Below, one piece after another: positions 45,483-53,777 of a stretch of 64,000 bases of DNA. The position numbers and the translations under genes were made by a program. The stretch comes from Solidesulfovibrio aerotolerans (GTDB taxonomy: Bacteria > Desulfobacterota > Desulfovibrionia > Desulfovibrionales > Desulfovibrionaceae), in contig NZ_WVUD01000009.1 of NCBI RefSeq assembly GCF_009856865.1, positions 61,869 to 125,868 on the forward strand, written 5' to 3'. A model generated the notes under the pieces. The model ran no database searches and was not told the origin of the DNA. It worked only from the letters and a program-made list of their open reading frames with translations. Numbering within the stretch: the stretch's first letter is position 1; the number at the start of each line of letters is the position of its first letter.

Positions 45483-45725
45483 CTATGGTCGACCGAACAG
45501 CGCCTCAGGGCGCGGCCCGGAATAGTCCAGGGTCTGGGGAATCTCCGTGCAGCGCATGATCATGCTCGCCTCGGCCAGTCGGGCCACCATGCTCTGGGCC
45601 TCGGCCGACGCCAGGGTCAGTTCCCGGGACGATTGGACCTCTTTGGCCGGCAGACTCGGCGGATCAGCCACATAGAAGCCGGCTCCCAAAGCGGCAATGG
45701 CGACGACATACAGCAAGCGCTTCAT
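45483..45725 (-). CDS. Small exported or membrane-anchored protein, unknown function
   Basis: An 80-residue protein with an N-terminal hydrophobic segment (LLYVVAIAALGAGFYV) that could be a signal anchor, and a short polar remainder with one Cys (MIMRCTEIPQ). GGAAGGATC precedes the ATG, which supports translation. No family is recognised. It stands alone between two terminators, with its promoter presumably in 45726-45850. Confidence 0.55.
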   Translation of the reverse strand: MKRLLYVVAIAALGAGFYVADPPSLPAKEVQSSRELTLASAEAQSMVARLAEASMIMRCTEIPQTLDYSGPRPEALFGRP

Positions 45726-45851
45726 GATCCTTCCCCCTTCGTTGGCCGCCCCCCGGCGGCGTTCCCCAACACCTATTCTCTCCTATAGCCAGTTTCGTGC
45801 CAATTGGCCCGATAGAAAATGCTGTAGTATTCCAGCCGGGAATCCGGGAGC

Positions 45852-45896
45852 ACAAAAAGCGGCCGGGTGATTCCCAAAAAACAGGAATCACCCGGC
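45852..45896 (-). terminator. Intrinsic terminator of the AMMECR1 gene
   Basis: GCCGGGTGATTCC (45862-45874) and GGAATCACCCGGC (45884-45896) form a perfect 13-bp stem with a nine-base loop. Leftward, the stem is followed by GCTTTTTGTG, giving the T run. It lies 115 bp after the AMMECR1 stop. Confidence 0.8.
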
Positions 45897-46011
45897 AGGA
45901 AAAGTAGCCATATTTCGAGAATCAAACGGCCGGCCAAGGCCCGCACAGGCAACCGGCAGCAACCCGGTCGTGTGGCGAGCAGACCAACGCGCCTTTGCGG
46001 CCACCCGCAGG

Positions 46012-46563
46012 CTAAAAGACTTCGGCCTCAAACCAGAAAAGGGCTGTCCCGGGAGTCTTCCAGCAGCCCGGCTCCAGACCGGCCTTGTGGCAGGTCTGGT
46101 CCAGAAAGGTCTCGCGGTCCCAGCCCCACTCCACCGGCACCTGGGGCAGCAGCAGGCCGGAGCGGCCCTCCCGGCGCAGCAGCAGGCCATGGCGGCCCAC
46201 AACGACCAGTTGCGGGTCGGGACACGGGGTCAGGGGGCTTAAAATGGAAATCTCAAGGGCCACGTCGGCAAATTCCTGCCGCGTCAGCGGGGCAAAGCGC
46301 GGATCGCCAAAGGCTGCGGCCTCGGCCATGGCGGCGATGGTCTCAAAAAGCGGCCGGTCGCCGACGATATGGCCGATGCAGCCGCGCAGGCGACCGTTTC
46401 TGGTCAGGGTGACAAAGGCCCCGAAATGGCGGCGCAAAACATCCGTCGGCGGCGGCGGCACGTCCGGTTCGCGACCGTCCAGCCGGGCGACGATGACCTG
46501 CCGGGCCAGCGCCTTGAGATAGTCTTTTTCCTGCGCCGTCAGGGCAAAACGAAAGGCGTCCAT
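46012..46563 (-). CDS. AMMECR1 family protein (AmmeMemoRadiSam protein A)
   Basis: A 183-residue protein. The family hexapeptide is present as RNGRLRGCIGHI (L-R-G-C-I-G), with the preceding FVTLTR and following MAEAAAFGDPRFAPL and LEISILSPLTP motifs. In many bacteria AMMECR1 is encoded with Memo and a radical SAM protein, whose joint function is not settled; here the gene is alone. GGAG lies ahead of the ATG at 46563. A longer in-frame start lacks a ribosome site. Cytoplasmic. Confidence 0.92.
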   Translation of the reverse strand: MDAFRFALTAQEKDYLKALARQVIVARLDGREPDVPPPPTDVLRRHFGAFVTLTRNGRLRGCIGHIVGDRPLFETIAAMAEAAAFGDPRFAPLTRQEFADVALEISILSPLTPCPDPQLVVVGRHGLLLRREGRSGLLLPQVPVEWGWDRETFLDQTCHKAGLEPGCWKTPGTALFWFEAEVF

Positions 46564-46713
46564 AGGCACTCCTTGGGGCGGCTGCCCGGGGGGGCGGTGC
46601 CCACCCGAATGGGACCGGCGGGCCAACCGGGGCAGGCCCGTCGGGAGCCTGTCCCTCTCGTGTCACGTTCTGGAAACACTGTCATGCATTGTAGCCCGAC
46701 AATACACCGGAAT

Positions 46714-46748
46714 CATTGTTTTAAAAAACATAAATGTTTTTTACAATG
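46714..46748 (-). terminator. AT-rich hairpin after the alpha/beta hydrolase gene
   Basis: CATTGTTTTAAAAAACAT (46714-46731) and ATGTTTTTTACAATG (46734-46748) are near-inverted, differing by three T. Read leftward, the core AAAAAACAT-TT-ATGTTTTTT ends in a T run 10 bp after the hydrolase stop, consistent with an intrinsic terminator. It could also be an operator. Confidence 0.5.
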
Positions 46749-46758
46749 TGGCGGTGTG

Positions 46759-47622
46759 TCACGATCCGCAGAATTCGCCAAGCATGCTGTAAAACTCGCC
46801 GGGCATGGCCTGCATGAGAAAATGGCAGTCCGTGGGAAAGGGGCGGGTCGGAATGTTGTGTTCACCCAGAAAGGCCAGCGTTTCCGGGGCCGCGTCCCGG
46901 CCGTAGGCGTAGAGTTTGGGGATGGTCAGGTTGGCCAGGGCCTCGCCGGCGGCATGGCTCCATTTGCCGGGCAGGCTTCTGGACGTGCGGCGAACGGCGG
47001 CTACGGTCTGCAAAAAGGCGTCCTCGCGGCAAAAGCGCAACGAGGCGTAGTAGTGGCGGCAAAAGGGAAATCGCCCCAGATAATCCCGAAAAATGGTCTG
47101 CTCCCGGAATTCGCCGTACCACTCGCCAAAGCGTCCCGACAGCCGGGCCGCCTCGGCATGAGCCGAGATAAAGGCCCCAAAGCGCGTCACCGAAGCCTCG
47201 GCCAAGACCAGCCCGGCAACCGTACCCGGAGGAGCGTCGCGGCAGAAATACACGGCCGGAATGCCGCCCACGGAATGCCCGATGAGATAGAGCCGGCTGG
47301 GGCGCAGGCCGTGGTGTTCGCCCAGATAGTCCAGGACATCGCGGATGCGCCGGGTGGCCGCCTCCATGGAATAGTCCAAGGCGGCGGGGCTGCCGCCGTG
47401 GCCGGCCATGTCCGGGACGACGAGGCTGGCTTCGGACAGATAGCGGGTGACAAAGGCGTCCTCGAAGGCCAGCCTGGAATCGCCCAGGCCGTGCAACAGC
47501 ACGACGGCCGGAGCCCGCCCGTCGGCAATGCGGGCTGTGACATGCACCGGCGCGTCAAAGGTCGGAACCATAAGATCAAGCTGCTGCCCGCTGCGACTGC
47601 TCACGCAAAGACGTCTCGCCAT
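46759..47622 (-). CDS. Alpha/beta hydrolase
   Basis: A 287-residue alpha/beta-fold protein. The oxyanion region is VVLLHGLGDSRLAFED, the nucleophile elbow LIGHSVGGIPA (G-H-S-V-G), the acid probably in KLYAYGRDAAPET and the His in PTDCHFLMQAMP. There is no signal peptide. The start ATG at 47622 is preferred over a TTG four codons earlier. It is flanked by terminators, so it is probably monocistronic. Esterase, lipase or acyltransferase activity is possible; the substrate is unknown. Confidence 0.85.
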   Translation of the reverse strand: MARRLCVSSRSGQQLDLMVPTFDAPVHVTARIADGRAPAVVLLHGLGDSRLAFEDAFVTRYLSEASLVVPDMAGHGGSPAALDYSMEAATRRIRDVLDYLGEHHGLRPSRLYLIGHSVGGIPAVYFCRDAPPGTVAGLVLAEASVTRFGAFISAHAEAARLSGRFGEWYGEFREQTIFRDYLGRFPFCRHYYASLRFCREDAFLQTVAAVRRTSRSLPGKWSHAAGEALANLTIPKLYAYGRDAAPETLAFLGEHNIPTRPFPTDCHFLMQAMPGEFYSMLGEFCGS

Positions 47623-47742
47623 GGTCGTACCCAAACCCTCTCTTGTCCTGACGCGCAGATTTCAATTTTGAGGCAGGATACGGGTATCCGGCTCCGTTCG
47701 GGCCGAACGTGCCGCAACCGCAAACACGCCAGGGCGATTCCC

Positions 47743-47960
47743 ATGCAGCGCTCCATTGCGGCGCGCCTGAGCCTCGGTTGTGGCCTCGTGCTGGCAGCCC
47801 TGCCCACCGGGGTCCCTGTCATGACCTTTTCCCTGGCCGGCGTAAAGGACCAGCGCCACAGCGATGCGCGACCAGAGCCTGCCCCTGGCCCATGCGGCCG
47901 TCAACGACAGGCACGCCAAACGGTTGGCAAGCTCAAGAAGAGAGAAACGGCATGGCCATG
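47743..47960 (+). pseudogene. Possible remnant of a chemoreceptor-type N-terminus
   Basis: The roughly 310-base gap between the hydrolase and CcdA-like genes holds a rightward frame MQRSIAARLSLGCGLVLAAL... MTFSLAGVKDQRHSD that resembles the first membrane segment of methyl-accepting chemotaxis or sensor proteins. A +1 shift near 47862 continues as RDQSLPLAHAAVNDRHAKRL. Nothing of the ligand or signalling domain follows, and the end overlaps the CcdA-like gene. It looks like a broken fragment; chance resemblance is possible. Confidence 0.3.
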
Positions 47961-48640
47961 AAGTAGATTCCAAGGAGCGCAATCATGGCCCCGGCGGCTT
48001 TCCGAAACCAAACGCCCCCGTGGCGCATGGCTCCATTTTCCAGCCAACGTTGCACGAGCGCCGTTGAACTGCCAGCCACAACGATAGGCAGGCAGTGCCC
48101 GATTGCGAAGAGCACAATGAGCACCACGCCGGTGAGGATCTTTTCCTGAATGGTGATGATGGCCAGGATGGGCGCGATAAAACCGAAGGTGCACGAACCG
48201 GACAGGACACCGTAGGCCAAACCGAGGAGCAACGCTCCACCAACGCCCTTGACCTTGAGCCTGCCCATAAGGCCCCCGGAGATCGAGCACTTGGCCACCC
48301 CCAGCATGTCCAGGGACACCCAAAGCAGCACGGCCCCGACGAGGATTGTCCAGTAGGGGCCGATATCACCGAGCATGCGCCCAAGGAGCGTGCAGAGAAT
48401 GCCAATGGTGGCTATGGTCACGAACAGGCCGGAGGTAAAGGCGACGGCATATCGCGCCGCCTCCCGGCCGTGGATGATTTTGCCTTGTCCGGCGACATAG
48501 CCAACGATCAAGGGAATGGAAGCCAGGTGGCAGGGGCTAAAAAGAACACTCACCAACCCCCAGAGGAAACAGCCCACCGCTGCAACGATGAGACTGCCGG
48601 TCATCCAGGTATTGATGGTCAAAAACAGTTGGTCCGGCAC
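47933..48640 (-). CDS. CcdA/DsbD-type thiol electron carrier
   Basis: A 235-residue membrane protein with six hydrophobic helices. The first redox Cys is in the family motif LFSPCHLASIPLIVGYVAG and the second in VLSGSCTFGFIAPILAII. CcdA-like proteins carry reducing power from cytoplasmic thioredoxin to periplasmic thioredoxin-like partners. The gene directly upstream encodes such a partner with a signal peptide (12 bp away), so the two likely form a relay. It is last in a four-gene leftward unit behind the permease. Confidence 0.9.
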   Translation of the reverse strand: MPDQLFLTINTWMTGSLIVAAVGCFLWGLVSVLFSPCHLASIPLIVGYVAGQGKIIHGREAARYAVAFTSGLFVTIATIGILCTLLGRMLGDIGPYWTILVGAVLLWVSLDMLGVAKCSISGGLMGRLKVKGVGGALLLGLAYGVLSGSCTFGFIAPILAIITIQEKILTGVVLIVLFAIGHCLPIVVAGSSTALVQRWLENGAMRHGGVWFRKAAGAMIALLGIYFMAMPFLSS

Positions 48641-48652
48641 GCAATGGTCTCC

Positions 48653-49021
48653 TTACTGGGCCAGCAATGCATCCAACTTTTCACTGATCGCCGCTTTGTC
48701 CATAAAGCCCTCGTGGCGATAGGTTTCTTTTCCAGCCTTATCGTAAAAAATCTGCGTCGGAATAAGCTTCAACCCGAATTTGGCGCCCTGCTCCCTGTGC
48801 TCCCAGACATCGATAAAAAGGACCGCCGCTTTTCCTTGGTACTCTTTTTCCAATTCTTCCAGGATAGGAGCCATCATTTTGCACGGGACACAGGCTTTGG
48901 CTCCGATATCCACCATGGTTACCATGCCCTTGGCCGGGACTTCAGGAACAGGCGTGGCAGCCAAGCAAACCCCGGCACTGAGCACCATAACGAGAGCGCA
49001 ACACAGAGCGGCATGTTTCAT
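48653..49021 (-). CDS. Periplasmic thioredoxin-like protein
   Basis: A 122-residue protein with a signal peptide (AALCCALVMVLSAGVCLAA). The active site is GAKACVPCKMMAPILEEL (C-V-P-C), with the cis-Pro in GLKLIPTQIFYDKAG. It resembles small secreted thioredoxins of the TlpA/DsbE-like side. GAGGGGAACGCT precedes the ATG at 49021. It is placed between the permease and CcdA-like genes, suggesting that CcdA keeps it reduced. A role in reducing a metalloid-bound or oxidised thiol substrate is inference. Confidence 0.88.
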   Translation of the reverse strand: MKHAALCCALVMVLSAGVCLAATPVPEVPAKGMVTMVDIGAKACVPCKMMAPILEELEKEYQGKAAVLFIDVWEHREQGAKFGLKLIPTQIFYDKAGKETYRHEGFMDKAAISEKLDALLAQ

Positions 49022-49079
49022 AGCGTTCCCCTCTTGAAAGTGATTCGTGCAACAAGCAGATATTGCATGCAAAAACTCT

Positions 49080-50168
49080 TTAGACGACAGCATTAAAAAG
49101 ATAGCCCACCAGCAAAATACCCAGCCCCACGACTCCCGCAAAAACAAAGATCAACCGGGGCTTGAGCACCTTTCGTAAAATGATCATCTCGGGTAGCGAC
49201 AGGGCGATGACCGCCATCATAAAGGCCAGGACCGTACCGAGGGCTGCGCCCTTGCCCAGGAGCGCTTCGACCACCGGCACAATACCCGCCGCATTGGAAT
49301 ACATGGGGATGCCGACCAGGACCGCCGCTGGCACCGACCACCAGGCCTCCTTGCCCATGATCGAAGCCATAAAACCTTCCGGCACGTAGCCGTGGATGCC
49401 CGCGCCAACGGCAATGCCGAGCACAACGTACAGCCAGACCTTGCCGACGATGTCTTTCACCGCATGAAATCCGGCTTCGATGCGGTCCACCCAGGTCTGG
49501 TTGTCCGGGGGAAGCACCGAGGGATCTGTCCTGATTTTCATGACCCAATCTTCGATGTAGGGCTCCAGATTGAGCTTGCCAAGCACCCAGCCCGAGACAA
49601 TGGCCACGGCCAACCCGGTGCCGAGATACAGGGCGGCCACCTTCCAGCCGAGCAGACCATAAAGCAGGACCAGGGCAATTTCATTGACCATGGGAGCCGA
49701 GATCAGAAAGGAGAAGGTCACTCCCATGGGCACGCCCGCTGTGACGAATCCAATAAAAAGCGGCACCGCCGAGCAGGAACAAAACGGTGTGACGATGCCA
49801 AGCAAGGCAGCCATGACGTTGCCGGCGGATTCACGCTTGCCGGCCAGGATGCGTCGGGTGCGTTCCGGCGTAAAAAAAGTCCGAATAACGCCCACGCCAA
49901 AAACCACCAGGGTCAGCAGCATGAGCACCTTGGGCGTGTCGTAGAGCAGAAATTCGACGGAGTCGCCAAGATGGCTTCCCTGGGCAATCCCCAGGACATC
50001 GTAGGTCAGCAGCCGGGAAAACCCGGGCAGCATTCCGTACACCACCCACCAGACGATCAGGGCCGGCGCAAGCAGCACGAGATAGCGGACAAGCTTCCCG
50101 TTGCCAGGATGCGAACCTTCGACCACGGCTTCTTTGGTGCAGCAGGTCATTTTTTCAAGAGGTTCCAT
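49080..50168 (-). CDS. DUF318/ArsP-type permease
   Basis: A 362-residue protein with eight to ten transmembrane helices. The hallmark TPFCSCSAVPLFIGFVTAG in an early helix and the mirrored LVGIPMYSNAAGIVPVVEAL late in the protein are typical of this permease family, which includes ArsP exporters of trivalent organoarsenicals. The N-terminus carries a Cys pair (MTCCTKEAV). TGAGGAGATG precedes the ATG. It lies between the DGC protein and thioredoxin genes. Export of a thiol-reactive metalloid species is inferred, not shown. Confidence 0.85.
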   Translation of the reverse strand: MEPLEKMTCCTKEAVVEGSHPGNGKLVRYLVLLAPALIVWWVVYGMLPGFSRLLTYDVLGIAQGSHLGDSVEFLLYDTPKVLMLLTLVVFGVGVIRTFFTPERTRRILAGKRESAGNVMAALLGIVTPFCSCSAVPLFIGFVTAGVPMGVTFSFLISAPMVNEIALVLLYGLLGWKVAALYLGTGLAVAIVSGWVLGKLNLEPYIEDWVMKIRTDPSVLPPDNQTWVDRIEAGFHAVKDIVGKVWLYVVLGIAVGAGIHGYVPEGFMASIMGKEAWWSVPAAVLVGIPMYSNAAGIVPVVEALLGKGAALGTVLAFMMAVIALSLPEMIILRKVLKPRLIFVFAGVVGLGILLVGYLFNAVV

Positions 50169-50253
50169 GCAAACATCTCCTCAATTGCCGCTTGCGCGGC
50201 CGGGCCGTCGAGGCGGCCCGCCAGATTTGCGCCGGCCTTTCGTGGGAAAGCGG

Positions 50254-50637
50254 TCAGGACAGATTGGCGAAGTGCGGGGCCACGGCCATGGCAGCCGCCA
50301 GCACACGCTCCTCGGTGGCAGGGCTTTCCCCTTTTTTAAAACCCAGGTCGGCCAACTGCACATGGGCGAAGTTGGTGAATCCGGCCTCTTCCAACGTCTT
50401 ACGGGCGCAGTTGAGGGGGCAGCCATCGATAGCCATGATCCTGGATGCGGCTTCCGCGGTCTTGAGGATACCGCTGACCCGACCGCCGATGCCGGCCAGA
50501 CAGAACATCTTGGCCACACCATCTGCCGCGAGCTTCCGGGCCACCTGATCGGCCAAGGCTCCAACGTCAGCACCACCGGAGCAGGCGAAGACGAGTTTGG
50601 GAGCGGCGGCACAGCCGCAGCTTTTTTTTTCGGACAT
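50254..50637 (-). CDS. DGC-domain putative zinc-binding protein
   Basis: A 127-residue Cys-rich cytoplasmic protein. KKSCGCAAAPKLVFACSGGADVGALADQVARKL opens the domain, MFCLAGIGGRV follows, and the naming motif is in MAIDGCPLNCARKTLEEAG. The conserved Cys pairs are thought to bind zinc, although a soft metalloid is an equally reasonable ligand here. AGGAGACATAGCC precedes the ATG at 50637. First gene of the leftward permease unit, 85 bp before the permease start. The function of the family is not established. Confidence 0.85.
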   Translation of the reverse strand: MSEKKSCGCAAAPKLVFACSGGADVGALADQVARKLAADGVAKMFCLAGIGGRVSGILKTAEAASRIMAIDGCPLNCARKTLEEAGFTNFAHVQLADLGFKKGESPATEERVLAAAMAVAPHFANLS

Positions 50638-50703
50638 GGCTATGTCTCCTGTGTTTTGCCAAGACGACCGCCGGAGAAAGGCCATCGTGACAGTATTTGT
50701 GCG

Positions 50704-50721
50704 TTTTGCCAAATGGCAAAA
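50704..50721. promoter_or_regulatory. 18-bp palindrome upstream of the DGC gene
   Basis: TTTTGCCAAATGGCAAAA is a palindrome with arms TTTTGCCA and TGGCAAAA around AA. It lies about 66 bp before the DGC-protein ATG. Its right side plus the next bases (TGGCAAAATA, 50714-50723) recurs at 50829-50838. A repressor site is inferred. Confidence 0.5.
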
Positions 50722-50823
50722 TATTGGCGCAAAAAAAGACCCGGGAAATTGGCTAAGCCCCTGAAGGTACTTTTTTTACAAAACCCTCGCGCGTCCAGCG
50801 ACGGTTTGTTTCTCGATTGTTTT

Positions 50824-50860
50824 CTATTTGGCAAAATAGCCAAAAAAGAACCCTTGTCAA
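50824..50860 (-). promoter_or_regulatory. Promoter with overlapping palindrome for the DGC-permease unit
   Basis: On the minus strand, TTGACA (50855-50860) and TATTTT (50833-50838) are separated by 16 bp. The palindrome CTATTT-N4-AAATAG (50824-50839) covers the -10. This arrangement is what a repressed metalloid-inducible promoter would look like. Transcript start not known. Confidence 0.5.
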
Positions 50861-51108
50861 GCGCCTGGCCTGAGGTCTCCTTGTCGGGGGAGTCCTTATC
50901 GGGGGCCTTGTCGGGGGTGTGGATGGAAGAAGGACGGGGGAAGGCCGGAGTGCGTTGGCCCGCAACCGAAAAGCACGGCTGGCAATTTTGCATCGAAGAC
51001 ACTTTTGGAGCCTTCACCAAACCGGCAAGACTGGCATCCTTGCCGGCATAAGAACAGCCTGGAAGGAATAAAAAAAACAGTACGTCAGTGTCTTTTGGCC
51101 AACTATTT

Positions 51109-52527
51109 TCAGGCAGGCCTTGCAGCTACAGCCGTGTGCAGGCCAGCATATTTGTGCGGATCAACACACTGCGTCACCTTACACGGATCGCTGAATTCTC
51201 CCTGTTCGTCTTCTTGTCCCATGCATTGCAGGAGTCCCATGCTCCACAAGCAATCGCCGCAGGGAACTGTTTCGCCGTAGCAGTCATTTTCAAAATCAAT
51301 GCTGTTGATGTCTTCGCAGGGATACACATTGCAGCCAGGGCAATGCGGGTATCTTTTCCGCATGACATCAGATCGAAAGCCTTTATACTTCTGGCCATTC
51401 CATATTTCAAACAACGAATTTTGCGACAAGTCTCCGAATACTTTATGGGCGACCTGCTTCTCTCTCCCATAGAAATAGCAGCTAAAATTGCGCCAGAGAA
51501 AATGGCACGGAGACACCTTGCCATCCCACGCAACAAACGCGCCGCCCTGCTTGACCCCCAAACAGGCGCGCCCGCTAAGCGGCCTTACAGACGGCAGGAC
51601 AAGCTTCAGGCCAACAGCACAGGCAACGGCCTCGGCCTGACGGAAAACAGCCTCCACCGAACCGACATCATCGCCATCGGACAGATTCGCAACATGGAGC
51701 GGGATATCATTTTCAAGCGCCTGGGACACCATCAGTTGGACAAAACGCACCAACGCAAGGTCTTGCGATGTTTTGTGATACTTCCAGAGCACAGTGAAGT
51801 ATTGCGCAATATCCAGTCCCTCCTGGCGCGCCCTGTCAGACCAATCCTTGTAAAAAGACTTGGCCGCAGTCGTATTGACGCCAAAAACCGTCTGATTCGC
51901 CGCCGTCGCACTAAAAGGCAAGACATGGGACACGACCAGCCTGCCCACACCTCGTTTGGCAAGCCAGGCGATGATCGCAGGCAGTTCCGCGACATTATCG
52001 CGCATGACAACGAATTCCGCGCCAACCTCCAGCGTGTTCCCGGGGTGGTCCTTTTTCGCCTGGGCCAAAGCAGCCAACGCTCGTTCAACATGCCCCAGAC
52101 TGCCGCCACCCCGCACGGCTTTGAAAAGCTCAGGCGAAGTCGAGTCCACGGAAAGATAGATTCTATCCAGCCCTGCCGCAAGGAGCGACGAACAACGAGC
52201 CGTGTCGAGCAGATGCTCGTTGGTTTGAAAACCTACCCAGCTTTGGGCCGGCATCACGCGTTTGCCTGTTTGGATGAATTCTTCGAGCAGCGGATGCAGC
52301 AGAGGTTCGCCTATGCCATTGAGGACCAGGGCATGCAGGTGCTTAAATTCTGGCACCAACGCATTGAATGTCCCTGCAAGCATGTCGCCGTCCATGGACT
52401 TGGCCGTACCAGATTGCTTCACGCAAAAGGCGCAACGCAGGTTGCATCGGGATGTCACCTCGACAAAAAGCCGTGAAGGATGGCCCAGCTGCGACAGATC
52501 GTCATGCATGGTTTCAACACTTGTCAT
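51109..52527 (-). CDS. Radical SAM/SPASM protein with Cys-rich C-terminus
   Basis: A 472-residue protein. The radical SAM cluster motif is VTSRCNLRCAFCVKQ (C-x3-C-x2-C), with a GGE-like NGIGEPLLHP and the barrel region LDRIYLSVDSTS. The C-terminal third binds further clusters: KVSPCHFLW, YPHCPGCNVYPCED, NDCYGETVPCGDCLWSMGLLQC. The last 50 residues are again Cys-containing (PCKVTQCVD). The ATG at 52527 has GAGG seven bases ahead. It is 62 bp after acr3. It is not recognised as a named arsenic enzyme; SPASM proteins usually modify peptides or mature metalloenzymes. The gene looks less GC-rich than the flanks. Confidence 0.85.
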   Translation of the reverse strand: MTSVETMHDDLSQLGHPSRLFVEVTSRCNLRCAFCVKQSGTAKSMDGDMLAGTFNALVPEFKHLHALVLNGIGEPLLHPLLEEFIQTGKRVMPAQSWVGFQTNEHLLDTARCSSLLAAGLDRIYLSVDSTSPELFKAVRGGGSLGHVERALAALAQAKKDHPGNTLEVGAEFVVMRDNVAELPAIIAWLAKRGVGRLVVSHVLPFSATAANQTVFGVNTTAAKSFYKDWSDRARQEGLDIAQYFTVLWKYHKTSQDLALVRFVQLMVSQALENDIPLHVANLSDGDDVGSVEAVFRQAEAVACAVGLKLVLPSVRPLSGRACLGVKQGGAFVAWDGKVSPCHFLWRNFSCYFYGREKQVAHKVFGDLSQNSLFEIWNGQKYKGFRSDVMRKRYPHCPGCNVYPCEDINSIDFENDCYGETVPCGDCLWSMGLLQCMGQEDEQGEFSDPCKVTQCVDPHKYAGLHTAVAARPA

Positions 52528-52589
52528 TACACGCCTCGATAGATGGCACATTCAGAAAAACACTGCCCAAGGGTCCAGACGCTTTCCTG

Positions 52590-53687
52590 TTACCGCTTGG
52601 GCGGACAGGCGACATGACAGACGCCGGCCAGCGTTTCCACCGCGTAGGGAAAGTACTTGCGCTTGAAATACAAGGCGACATTGACGAGGGCAATCAGCAC
52701 CGGAACTTCCACAAGCGGTCCGATGACGGCGGCAAAGGCCTCGCCGGAATCGATGCCGAAAACGGCAATGGCTACCGCTATGGCCAGCTCAAAATTGTTG
52801 GACGCGGCGGTGAAGCTCAGCGTGGTCGCCTGTTCGTACGTCGCACCAGCCTTGGCCGAGAGATAAAACGACGCCAGAAACATGAGCAGGAAATAGACGC
52901 CAAGAGGAATGGCGATGCGCACGACGTCAAGCGGCAACTGCACGATGTACTCACCCTTGAGCGAAAACATCACCAGGATGGTAAAGAGCAGAAAAACCAG
53001 GGTCAGCGGGCTTATTTTCGGAACAAAAACGGTTTCATACCAGCTCTCGCCCTTCATTTTAAGGCCGATAAACCGCGTAATCAGGCCGGCCAGAAACGGT
53101 ATACCCAGATAAATAAAGACGCTTTCGGCGATCTGTCCCATGGAGATGTTGACCACAACGCCCTCAAGGCCGAACACCTTGGGCAGCACCGTGATGAAAA
53201 AATAGGCGTAGATCGAAAAGAACAGAACCTGAAAGATGGAATTAAACGCCACCAGTCCGGCGCAATACTCCCGGTCGCCCTGGGCCAGATCGTTCCAGAC
53301 GATGACCATGGCGATACACCGGGCCAGTCCGATGAGTATCAGACCGACCATGTATTCGTGATAGCCGGAGAGAAATGCGATCGCGAGAAAAAACATCAGC
53401 ACCGGACCGATGATCCAGTTTTGCACCAGCGAGAGAGCAAGCACTTTTCCGTTACGAAACACCTGCCCCAACTGCTCGTACTTCACCTTGGCCAACGGCG
53501 GGTACATCATCAAAATGAGTCCCAGGGCAATGGGAATATTGGTTGTCCCCACCTGAAAGGCATTGATGATGTCTTTCGTTCCAGGATAGAAGTACCCCAG
53601 CCCGACGCCAACGAACATGGCCGCAAAAATCCACACCGTCAGGAAGCGATCAAGAAAGGACAGCTTTTTGACAACGCTTGCGCTCAT
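52590..53687 (-). CDS. acr3: ACR3 family arsenite efflux transporter
   Basis: A 365-residue, ten-helix BASS-superfamily transporter that exports As(OH)3. The N-terminal [24 protein letters not shown], the conserved Cys helix [24 protein letters not shown] and the late helix [23 protein letters not shown] with the essential Glu are diagnostic. CAGGAGGATCGTT precedes the ATG at 53687; an in-frame upstream start is rejected. It lies 90 bp downstream of arsR and upstream of the radical SAM gene. Confidence 0.95.
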   Translation of the reverse strand: MSASVVKKLSFLDRFLTVWIFAAMFVGVGLGYFYPGTKDIINAFQVGTTNIPIALGLILMMYPPLAKVKYEQLGQVFRNGKVLALSLVQNWIIGPVLMFFLAIAFLSGYHEYMVGLILIGLARCIAMVIVWNDLAQGDREYCAGLVAFNSIFQVLFFSIYAYFFITVLPKVFGLEGVVVNISMGQIAESVFIYLGIPFLAGLITRFIGLKMKGESWYETVFVPKISPLTLVFLLFTILVMFSLKGEYIVQLPLDVVRIAIPLGVYFLLMFLASFYLSAKAGATYEQATTLSFTAASNNFELAIAVAIAVFGIDSGEAFAAVIGPLVEVPVLIALVNVALYFKRKYFPYAVETLAGVCHVACPPKR

Positions 53688-53777
53688 AACGATCCTCCTG
53701 GGCTGTACGCATGCCCATGGCCTTGCCAAACCGGCTGACCCCAGGCGCTCGCTTATGGCGACCCTTCCGGGCTGTAA

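Larger units (their letters stand above)
50638..51108. other. 471-base control region ahead of the DGC-permease unit
   Basis: No protein gene is recognised. It contains a promoter-like pair, two palindromes sharing TGGCAAAATA, and three short direct repeats of CCTTRTCGGGGG (about 50878-50922). It separates the radical SAM gene from the DGC-permease unit. Confidence 0.6.

Noticed and set aside
46369..47961. A 530-codon rightward frame across the AMMECR1 and hydrolase genes
   Set aside because: Almost all of it is antisense to the two leftward genes; only the last 70 codons were kept, as a possible receptor remnant.
50878..50922. Three CCTTRTCGGGGG units considered as a CRISPR-like array
   Set aside because: The units are only 12 bp, directly abutting with 3-4 bp between them; there are no spacers and no cas genes.
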